Assembly (NCBI RefSeq): GCF_037975245.1
Contig: NC_092577.1
Coordinates: 29,982,398-30,046,397, forward strand
Direction: 5' to 3'
From: Apostichopus japonicus
Lineage: Eukaryota > Echinodermata > Holothuroidea > Aspidochirotida > Stichopodidae
DNA length: 64,000 bases
Of the stretch, positions 55,098 through 64,000 are shown one piece after another. The notes beneath the pieces are model-generated. The model made no database searches. It saw only the letters and a list, made by a program, of their open reading frames with translations, and was not told where the DNA came from. Position numbers and translations under genes: made by a program. Numbering within the stretch: position 1 is the stretch's first letter; each line of letters opens with the position of its first letter.

Positions 55098-55933
55098 AAC
55101 AATTTAATCACAGATTCTATTATTAGAAGGTGCGCTCACCTGATGCGACGATCATTAACAATACCCCTCCGTCATCTAGACTCTCATACATATTCATGAC
55201 CGCCTGATCAACATCTCGTATGTAAATTAGGCTGTGTACAGTGCAGATGAAGTGGAACAGCTTCGGTTCTCTAGACTTAACATTGTAAAAGCGGTAATTA
55301 TCCCACGAGAGCTGCTTCCAATCCCACGTGACATTCTCTATGGTTCCCCTAGAAACCTTGGATTTGAATAAGGCGGTGTTTTCAGAGGAAAGTTCCAGAC
55401 TTGTAAAGTAAATGTTGGAGTATTTTTTCACCATTTGTTCGAGAAACATAATATCGATTTCACCTGTGTGAAGAAGGAATGCGAGGAAAAATGTAACTAT
55501 AGCATATACTGTATGATAAATCTGTAAAGAGGGATATTTAATAAACCTATACACAATCAACACAATAGACTTACTTATATACCTAAAAGTCTCAACTTGA
55601 AGAAAACTCATTCTTTTCGCAGATACTTTGAATTAAATTAAATTTTAACTAAATACAGTCGTTCAGAAATGTGTGTATGCATGTGTGTGTGTGTTTGTTC
55701 AGTGATATTTATATAAGGTATATGTAACTTCACGTGACGTATATGGATTTATACATCAATCCAATTCCGTAATACAATCTTCCCTTTTAATATAGGCCTA
55801 TGCTATATAGAGGTTTATTTCGCGACATCTGATAGCCCTCTCTCTGTATAGTTAAATAGACATGTCTCTCGTTTCGCATACAGGTTATTATTTTCAAGCT
55901 ATCTCGTATTGATAAGCTAATTAATATTCATGT

Positions 55934-55975
<42 letters not shown>

Positions 55976-56691
55976 GGTTATAGCCACGCCGGCCGGCGGC
56001 GGCCGGTGGTAACCGCCACTCACGCCTGCCGGCCGGCATTGGAAGTGAATAAACAGTCCACTGGCCGGCACAAAAAAATAGTAAAATGCTTGTGAAATAC
56101 AACAAAAGTAACAAATTTATCTTTCCCTTGCCGTAAAACATGATAATAACGTCACCTTTTTCTGTTATTTACCAAAATACCCTCGACCCCCACCGGGGCG
56201 TTGCCCCTGGACCCCACCAGGGGCCCTTAAGCGGGCCCCTGGACCCCCGGCCGTGAGATGCGAGAGCTTCGCTCGCTACGCTTCGCTTCGCAAATTTATT
56301 TAACCAGCACTCACAATCTCCTAGCTATAACCCTGTATATATATATATATATCACGCTTTTTATGTTATCAATATAGTTATAGTTACATTGTATGATATT
56401 ATACACACAGTCGTCGAGCTGGATATATCGTATAGATCTATATGTGAATAATGTATACCCTCTTCGAATTTCATCGGCCTAATGCATAGGAGATGTTTAG
56501 GCCTCTCAAGTTCGAGGCGAGGCCTATATGTAAAGGGAATCTCTTCTACAAGTGTATAATAAGCATCCTCATCGCTCAGTGCATGTAATAAGAGCCAGTA
56601 CGAGACATTGTTCTTGCAAAAAACTCGAGACAGAGGAGATGGGACAATTCTGCAGAAATTATTCCAAATCCGTGGTTACAAAACCTCATCT

Positions 56692-56751
<60 letters not shown>

Positions 56752-56763
56752 ACATATATATAT

Positions 56764-56857
<94 letters not shown>

Positions 56858-57204
56858 CTCGGTGAACAAAAATGTTTAAAACTTGTCGAAACTCGAAACT
56901 CCCCGAGAGGTACATTTTGAACTGCTTTTGCGACCTTTAAATTCCAGTGACTTTTAACTTCAGGCCAAAGTTACAATGCCCTCGCCAGAAATGCATTACT
57001 CTTACCTGAGCCACTTCCGACACCGAGTGCCTCCAATCTCTTCCGCCCCGTGTTCCCGTCTTTGACGTAGTCCAATGCGATTTTACTCACCACTGCGTCG
57101 CGGAAGACTGTAGAGGCCCAGTCGGTAAATGTATCCAAAGCCTTCTCACGTAATGCGAAAGCCTCGTGGCATTCATTGAAATGATTAGTATCCTCTTGTG
57201 ACAT
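54195..57204 (-). CDS. Histamine N-methyltransferase-like SAM-dependent methyltransferase (3 exons, complete)
   Basis: Predicted cytosolic class I methyltransferase. Exons 57006-57204, 55140-55463 and 54195-54547 join in phase to about 291 residues; human HNMT has 292. Exon 1 ends in the SAM-binding glycine loop [10 protein letters not shown]. Exon 2 continues EIDIMFLEQ, the acidic strand-2 end SLELSSE, ENVTWDW, and [19 protein letters not shown] to LLMIVASG. Exon 3 gives [19 protein letters not shown] and ends FIVTK before TAG. All fit the HNMT layout. An ungapped comparison puts Ala where human HNMT has the histamine-contacting Glu28, so the acceptor may not be histamine. Start: Met at 57204 (MSQED) is preferred for fit; an in-frame Met at 57219 adds five residues. 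Intron 1 holds a hAT MITE in a (TA)n tract, and intron 2 holds another (TA)n. Confidence 0.85.
55063..55095. repeat. (TA)n in HNMT-like intron 2
   Basis: A 33-bp TA run, 45 bp from the exon 2 donor. Confidence 0.95.
55140..55463 (-). CDS. HNMT-like exon 2
   Basis: The exon has 324 nt, with a TTCACACAG acceptor and a TCAG/GTGAGC donor. It encodes the Rossmann strands 2-5, from [13 protein letters not shown] to VLLMIVAS. Confidence 0.87.
55973..56335. mobile_element. hAT-type MITE inside a (TA)n tract
   Basis: A 363-bp element with inverted ends CAGGGTTATAGC, flanked on both sides by TATATATA, which is consistent with an 8-bp duplication but ambiguous in a TA repeat. The interior is very GC-rich (CCGGCCGGCGGCGGCCGG) against the AT-rich surroundings, and contains a GGGGCGTTGCCCC hairpin. 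Confidence 0.85.
56694..56853. repeat. (TA)n microsatellite in HNMT-like intron 1
   Basis: About 160 bp of TA repeats with a few interruptions (AAGACA, TAAAT). Open frames across it are artefacts. Confidence 0.95.
57006..57204 (-). CDS. HNMT-like exon 1
   Basis: The exon has 66 codons plus one base and ends at TCAG/GTAAGA just after the GVGSGS loop. The intron thus splits the SAM-binding motif, rejoined as GSGSG-EID. Confidence 0.85.
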
Positions 57205-57299
57205 TTTCAGTGACGTCATGATGACGTGTCGATAACTCCTAAAAGCAGAGAGATTTTGGATGATAACAAAGATTGACGTTTTCAGTTTGGAATTATCAA

Positions 57300-57520
57300 A
57301 ATATTTGAATAAATGAATAAATTATATGAATGGATGGATTAATGAATGAATGAATAAATTATCTGAATGGATGAATGAATAAATGAATGGATGAATAAAT
57401 TATATGAATGAATGAATAAATTATATGACTGGATGAATGAATGAATAAATTATATGAATGAATATATGAATGAATGAATAAATTATATGAATGGATGAAT
57501 GAATGAATGAATCATTCTAT
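57300..57520. repeat. (GAAT)n-rich repeat with TAAATTATATGAATG units
   Basis: GAATGAATAAATTATATGAATGGAT-type units of about 35-50 bp recur six times just upstream of the HNMT-like gene. Confidence 0.85.
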
Positions 57521-59600
57521 AAATAATTAAAAGAATAGCATAAACTTGGTTTTGCTTTTGGGAAAAGTAATTAAAACAATAATGTCGACGTTTGATATTG
57601 AGCTGAGGAGACGACCTGTGACTATACATAAAGAAACAGGCGAATATAATCGAAAGCATATAAGTCAGAGCCGAATGTAATATCCATCAAATTGCTCGAT
57701 AACCAATTTTTTATTTATGAGAGAGAACTTTCAGAAATATAATCGTCTTGAGTAAGGGGCGGATCCCTAATTCTTGGAAGAAAGCGACATGGCCCTGGAA
57801 TCCTTGAAGTGGACTCCAATGTTAAAGGGGATTTGAGTGGCCTCCCGGAGAAACGAATTAAATTTTTTAGATGTAAACTGGCGCATGGTAAGCGATATGT
57901 GGCCTATAATTAGATCTATAACTGCAAGTTTGCGCGAATAAATACTTTAAAGATTTGTAGGGAGGGTGGGGGTTGGTAGTGAGGGGGGAGGTGAAAATGG
58001 AACGGACGGTTGCACACCCCACACACCACTGGTTCCGCGCCTATGTGAAGTTGGCTGTTATAAATATTACTCCATGGAGACTCTACCTATACCAAATTAG
58101 GTATCTATAATGTGCAACATACAACCCATGTTTTAAGGGCATACAAATATGATAGTTTTTGATTATAGTTTTATGTCAAGTTTCATATACTTACGATTAT
58201 AAAAAGCTTAGTTCTCTTGTCCCATCCATCTGCCCATTATATCGTTTAATCTATAGTTTCCATTTGTTGCAATTTGAAAATTGTCCTATACGTACCAAAC
58301 TTTCGAAAACAACGGAACAGTACTTAGAGCAGTGGCCAAATTGCACTGGAATCGAATGGTTAAACTATATATATATATAACGTTCGACGCAAGTTGTAAA
58401 CAATCTGCTAACGATAATTAACACATTTCTCGGCTCATATCTATATATAACATGAATAAAAACCCACGCATACAAATTCATATCTTGGTTATGCATAAAT
58501 CACTCATCAAAATATAATATGATTTTTTTTAGAATGAACTCCGTTTGTTTTCACGGGAAACTTTTTATGATATTGACTATTATGACATTAACTTCGTCTA
58601 TAAACTATAGTGTTAACCTTGTTTCGAACGTTATTTATAGAATATATCTCACCGTTCTCTTCTCCATTGTCTTATTATAAATATATGATGATCTCCTCTC
58701 GAAGGTATCAAAAGCTAAGTTCGCGGCACGATTTTTACCAGTATACAATCATCAAATGTGTACATGACTTTTTCAAGTGTGTAACGATACATAGTTTATC
58801 TTACTCCTCGTAATTTACAACTTATTCAAACAGATTTCTTGCCTAAAATTGACTCATTAAAGAAAGAAAAAAAAGTAAACCCTGATGATAAATCGACAGT
58901 CTCCATCTTAATGAAGGGTTTTTCTTCTTGTGTTTTTTTTCTAACAGTATATAATATGATCAAAGCCGATTGACGAGTTTATTCATAAAACCATAAACGA
59001 TATGACGCGAACAGGATTTAATATAGCGTGGTAAAAACTGTATACGTGCAAACGCATGTTTAAAGGAAGCTGAAATTCGCCAATTGAAAATATTGACTTG
59101 AAATCAGAGACGACATTTATTTGCATTTGAAATAGTCTCCCACCTGTTAGGATATTGGTTTGATCAGTAAAGATTTACTTACTCACTCGTAAATAGGCGA
59201 ATCTCTCGAAAGGGTGTTTTCTAAGAAAATCAGAATCTTATAAAGTGCAATGGTTTTCTATTGTATACATGGTCCATAGTCGACTACCGTGTTGTAATCG
59301 CGGTCAATGAGAAACCACAGAGAAGAAGATTGGAGAAAGACAGATGTGAAAATATTACACTAATTACTTCGAGAAACTCAATTCTCCAATGTTATACGAT
59401 GCGTTAGAAGAAATTTATCTTACTTCTGGTTTTGCTGCCTCATTGCTATAACTATGTACTTCACTGTGATTTCATGGCAGGAATAAACGAAATGAAGCGA
59501 AAATGGTATCGTTTGGAAATTAAGTTCGGTGGTCTTTTACACGCGTCATTCGTCCAAATATTCATTGCGTGAGGAAGAATACTCTAATGTGCGTTGTCAT
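57521..59600. other. Intergenic, no gene supported
   Basis: A/T-rich. Short plus-strand frames at 58159-58380 and 58610-58813 show no recognisable domain. Confidence 0.5.
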
Positions 59601-59615
59601 GATATAGGTCAATTG

Positions 59616-60002
59616 CAGTGGCGTAGGAAGGTACTTTTGAGTGGGGGGGGGGGGGCTGAAGACTGATGGCCGGCCTGGGGGAGGGGTTTAAAGGGGAGGG
59701 GGTGTCCCCCTCCCCTTTGGAAATTTTTTGTTTTTCCAGGTGGCCTCAGATGCAATTTGGTGCAATATAGCACACTTCAACCCACCCACTCCATTTTGTA
59801 TATAATTTTGCATTTTCACCTGGCCTTAGATGCAATTTGGTGCTCCAAATGAGATTTTTTTTCTCATTTGGAAATGAAAAAGGGGTTTTCTGACTTGCGA
59901 AGCGGGGGGGGGGGGGGGCGGAATGATACTTCCGCCCCTCCACATTTTTCACTGGGCCAGCCCCCCCCCCCAGCCCCCCCCCCCCCGGTTCCTACGCCCT
60001 TG
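59616..60002 (-). mobile_element. hAT-type MITE (GGCGTAGGAA family), copy 2, inverted
   Basis: A 387-bp inverted copy of 813-1165 with ends CAGTGGCGTAGGAAGG and CCTACGCCCTTG. It is flanked by a perfect 8-bp duplication GTCAATTG at 59608-59615 and 60003-60010. Longer G- and C-runs account for the size difference. Confidence 0.92.
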
Positions 60003-60010
60003 GTCAATTG

Positions 60011-61430
60011 TAAAGCGATATGCTGAGGTGCAATCACGAGGGAGAGAGAAAATAAGAGAAATATTCACATGTTACCCCATAGGGAAAGGGGGGGGGTGAA
60101 GGATGAGGTGGGAAGGGGTCAATTGCATATATCATATAAGATACGAAAGCCCAATATGAACGTAATTTTCAGAGAGGTAAGAGCAATTCTGAATTAAAAA
60201 AATACAATAAAGAAACAAGTTTATGTCAATAAAAATATATATATATTTCCTTTATGATGCTTATCTGCAATTTAACGTCGATTCAAATTTGATAATGTGT
60301 TGGTCAGCTGTGTGACGTCAGAACTGACGTACTTAGCTGCGAAACAGCTGTGATTTACATTATGTGTATGATTTGCCAAGCTAAATTTGTAATATGCGGC
60401 CTTGGATTGAATTCCGAACAGCATAATAAGGTTTATAATGCTAGGTTTAATAACATCCTCTCAAATTTAACCGCAGCAAAGGGAAGGACATACAAACTAA
60501 CAACGCCATATCCTCCCAGCACTGGAAGCACAGCTACATAGTATAATTTTACACGGTCGTGTCGAGATTAATAAATTGCGAAACAGTATGTCCATGCCAT
60601 GCAGACAATATGATTTACACATATTGAACCTTTGGGAATATTACGGTATGTAATGACACTTAAGGTCGTTGAATGAATACCGAACACACTTGGGTAATTA
60701 TGACATTATAGTCATGCGTATCGAGCGCGCTCTTATATTTTAACAAGCAGCTGATTCAATGTGTTTTTAACATCGAAGCGTATCGAAGGTGTCAATAGAT
60801 TTATACTGACAGCGCAGATAGTTCCCAAAGCAAAACAACTGTACGTTATAGTTTGAACTAATGCAAACACCTGCATTTCTCGATGGGAACACATATGACA
60901 ATGCGACGCTGGTTGTATGCTATTATTTTCATTGTTTATACGTTAGGATTAACATATTTCTTTTTTAATAATCTGCTTCAGTATAGCTAGGGAGAGAAGG
61001 ATGGGGGGGGGGGGGGGTGACCTTCCATACCTTACGTTAAAATTCATAACCTATTAATTTGCCTCCGGGTGCCGCAAGGGGGGCGAATTCACTCATCTGC
61101 ATACCCCATCTACAATATAGACCACTTCTTTTGGGCCCAAGGACGCCCTTCCATTTCAGTTCATGCCCCTACCTAATTCAGTCCTGGGAACTGATGACCC
61201 CCCCCCCCACCTACCCATCCCTCATCCCACCCAACATTGATATCTTGCCGTAGTTGCACACGTCACTGATCTCCGCATTCAAACTTAGTTGTGTATGAAA
61301 ACATGGAAGCCGCAATATCTCGAACCTTGAATATTGACGGGGAACGGTGAACATAAACAGAATGTGAAGAGATATCCTACCGGGATTTTTCTTTTCTTTT
61401 CAAGTACTATGATTTGATAAACCTATGGAC
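60011..61430. other. Intergenic, no gene supported
   Basis: G/C homopolymers occur at 60085, 61005 and 61200. The plus frame at 60350-60541 has no family signature. Confidence 0.5.
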
Positions 61431-62012
61431 TTAAAGGATTGGTTCAGTTGTCATACATGTTTATGTTGTATGAAAGAGGACAATAAAAGAAACACAGTGG
61501 CGAAAAAACTGTTCAAATATCTTTTTCGGGAAAAGAGATATTCAAGTGTAAAGTTTTATCAGATTGTGTAGAAACTGCTGAAATCTGACTAGCTGTGATG
61601 TCACATCCTCACATTCCTGAAAAGTCTTTGTTTTTTTCTCTAAATATTTTGTGAGATTTCATGACTTTCAACCAAAAGATATGTCAGGAGATCTCATATT
61701 TGTCAAAGGAAGTATTTGAGCTTAAACATCTGAAGAATTTTTGATTATACTATATTCAAATGTGTTAAAAAATGTAAATAATTTTTAAAGAAATATACAT
61801 ATAACAAATGTTAAGGAAGTGAGGATGTGACGTCACACCCTCACCGTAAGTCTTTCTACATCAGTCGTTTTCAAAGAAATTTTGATATCTTCAAAGTGTC
61901 ATATCTCCTTAACAGAGAATGCTATCATGGTAGTTTATTCACTGTTCTTTTTAATCTTTTTGTGCTCTTTCATACAAAATCGACATGTCAAACACCTGAA
62001 CCAATCCTTTAA
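61431..62012. mobile_element. TTAA-flanked palindromic MITE, copy B
   Basis: A 582-bp element. The ends are TTAAAGGATTGGTTCAG and its exact inverse CTGAACCAATCCTTTAA. Subterminal TGTATGAAAGAG is also inverted, as are the internal GTGATGTCACATCCTCAC blocks, so the whole unit can fold. It is in the same orientation as copy A. Confidence 0.9.
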
Positions 62013-62040
62013 CTTTCTGTACTGTGTACTGTCCGTAAAA

Positions 62041-62220
62041 CAGTGTAAAACAGTGTAATACAGTGTAAAACAGTGTAAAACAGTGTAATACAGTGTAAAA
62101 CAGTGTAATACAGTGTAATACAGTGTAATACAGTGTAAAACAGTGTAAAACAGTGTAATACAGTGTAAAACAGTGTAAAACAGTGTAATACAGTGTAAAA
62201 CAGTGTAATACAGTGTAAAA
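62041..62220. repeat. Exact 10-bp tandem repeat in two variants
   Basis: Eighteen consecutive units are either CAGTGTAAAA (A) or CAGTGTAATA (T), in the order ATAATATTTAATAATATA, with no other substitution. Partial units lie just to the left. It starts about 28 bp after the TTAA MITE. Confidence 0.97.
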
Positions 62221-62359
62221 CAATGAAAGTGTTAACGGTCAAAACTTCCACGAACAAGGTATAATAGTGATATACGTGTACGTATATATGGGTATGCATT
62301 TGTATAATAACCGATTGTACATAGTACAACCCAAGCTGAAATATATATTTTGTTTATGT

Positions 62360-62851
62360 AGAATCACATACCGGTTGCATGTGTTACCCAGGCTTGTAGT
62401 ATTACCCGTAATATAGGCCTAACTGTTAGAGCTACACAGTCTGTATTTATGTTACAGTATTGGCCTATACAGGCTGTATATTGCAATGTGAAAACTTAGA
62501 TGGTATAGGCTTTTTGTTACAGAATAAGTCCTACAGTGACGTCAGTGTTATTAACATATACGGACTTCCATAATGTTACGCAGACTGTTGTGTTAAAGTA
62601 GTATAGCCTATACCACATGTGTTACGCATGCAGACTGTTGTGTTAAAGTGGTATATCCTATATCTATACTTGAATGTGTTACGCATACTTATATCTCACA
62701 GTATGGGCGTATACAGATCTAATAATTATACGCAGACTTTCTATTTTACAGTAATAGCCTACATACGAACTTGAACTATATTTGTACAAACTTTTATACA
62801 AACCTCATGTTGGTGTAACACAGGCTTGTATGTTACAGTATAAGACATATA

Positions 62852-62889
<38 letters not shown>

Positions 62890-63330
62890 CAGTGTTGAGT
62901 GTTATACGCAGACTTGTATGTTACAGTATTTTAAATGTAAGTGTTATGGCAGCCTCATATATGTTGTTACACTTTATATAATGCGGACTTAAATATATGT
63001 GACATTATAGGGAGGCCTATATTTTTGAGTATTGTACAGACGGATTTGAGTGTTAGTGATGCGCATCCGGCTTCAATGTTACAGTATTACCCGGACAGTG
63101 TAATAGACAGGATTCCATGTTACAGTATAATACGGACTTAAATGTAAGTGACATCAGGCAGGCTTATCATGTTATAATACAGTATTATACCGACTCAAAT
63201 AATAGTGATACGCTTGCAGGCTTATAGTGTTACATTATTTTACAGACTGTAATATTTAGTGATATACGCAGTCATATATGTTACAGTGTTAGTGTTACTC
63301 AGCCGTCTCTACTACAGTGTTAAAGCATGT
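62360..63330. repeat. Highly diverged tandem array, unit about 55-65 bp
   Basis: Words such as ACGCAGACT, TATGTTACAGTAT, CGGACTTAAATGT, AGTGATACGC and AGGCTTAT return in order at irregular spacing for nearly 1 kb. A (TA)n run interrupts at 62855-62886. No gene was seen here or in 63331-64000. Confidence 0.65.
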
Positions 63331-64000
63331 AATTAAATGTTACTGCCATGCAAGAGTATGGTACAGAGCTATGCATTGCATATATACTTACTACAGTAGC
63401 GCTAGAAGAACGTAAATGATATAAAAATCTGGAATGATGCATATCATGCAGTTTCCATAGTAACTGGATTGATTTGCTGGTACGTTGACAACTTCAAAAG
63501 CACAAATATTTTGATAAATTATGTTAGTCGAGCGGACACATAAGGCTATACGGTACCGTACTTTAACAACACCTCCCCGGTAAACTTACGTTGAACCAGT
63601 GCTTCTCAACAGGGGTCCCCCAAGGGGGAGGGGGGATTAATAGGTCTTGGGGTGAATTGTGTAGAAAGGGGAAATTGGGGGGGGGGGGGGTCACGGGCCT
63701 TCTTCCTATTTAGTTGAGTGTACATTCAACAAATATTCTAAATAGGAAACGTGGTAGCCTGCAGGGACGTACAGTAAAAAATCGCGGCTATTTTACGTCT
63801 CAAATTAAACAGGGTAAATCCTGCTATTAAGGATCTGAGCTTCAAAATAATCCCCACAAGGTTCCCACTAATCATTGAACTGAACACTCGTAGCCTACTG
63901 AATCCCATAGCCACATGATCACAGATAACGATAACATTTGATCTTGTGTATTGTAGAGTGAATCGTAACTGGATATAACATGAACATTGATTGAATCGTT

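Noticed and set aside
61951-62329. Open frames rich in FYTVLHC
   Set aside because: They are translations of the 10-bp CAGTGTAAAA/CAGTGTAATA repeat.
63596-63700. hAT end CAGTGCTTCTCAACAGGGGTCC
   Set aside because: Only one terminus could be found before the window ends, and no target duplication is visible.

Overview
This window is non-coding-rich eukaryotic DNA from an animal, probably a marine deuterostome invertebrate. An echinoderm such as a sea cucumber would fit, but that is inference. The reasons are intron-rich genes with GT-AG junctions, an animal-type unconventional myosin, an exosome subunit, a histamine-methyltransferase-like gene, a rhodopsin-like GPCR, and a dense load of hAT-, Mutator-, Penelope-, LINE- and tRNA-SINE-derived repeats with long (TA)n tracts. 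All four genes lie on the minus strand.

Layout. From 0.5 to 17 kb lie the first seven coding exons of an unconventional myosin of class III/XVI type. It reads right to left and runs out of the window on the left. A single-exon class A GPCR (4544-5662) sits inside its largest intron, with a Penelope-like retroelement remnant and a tRNA-type SINE. From 17 to 31 kb I see no convincing gene, only transposon copies, a SINE-derived (CATA)n array, a U2 snRNA-like fragment and hairpins. From 31.3 to 38.9 kb lies EXOSC6 (exosome subunit MTR3), with six well-supported coding exons and a doubtful seventh. Its introns are full of minisatellites, one of which carries copies of the gene's own 5' splice site.

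The most striking structure begins 86 bp upstream of the EXOSC6 start codon. A 6.9-kb Mutator-like element (38978-45899) has 63-65-bp terminal inverted repeats, a perfect 10-bp target duplication, a 1.7-kb array built from its own terminal repeat, and a frameshifted MULE transposase. A 635-bp MITE with the same target-duplication length lies 200 bp beyond it, and a sister copy lies in the myosin gene.

From 47 to 53 kb there are a foldback element, minisatellites and a decayed LINE with a TTAA-flanked MITE inserted in it. From 54.2 to 57.2 kb lies a complete three-exon HNMT-like methyltransferase of about 291 residues. From 57 to 64 kb there are more hAT and TTAA MITEs and tandem arrays, with no gene I can support.

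The genes do not form a pathway: motor protein, receptor, RNA decay and small-molecule methylation are unrelated functions. What ties the window together is heavy colonisation by transposons, some inserted in introns and one in a likely promoter.
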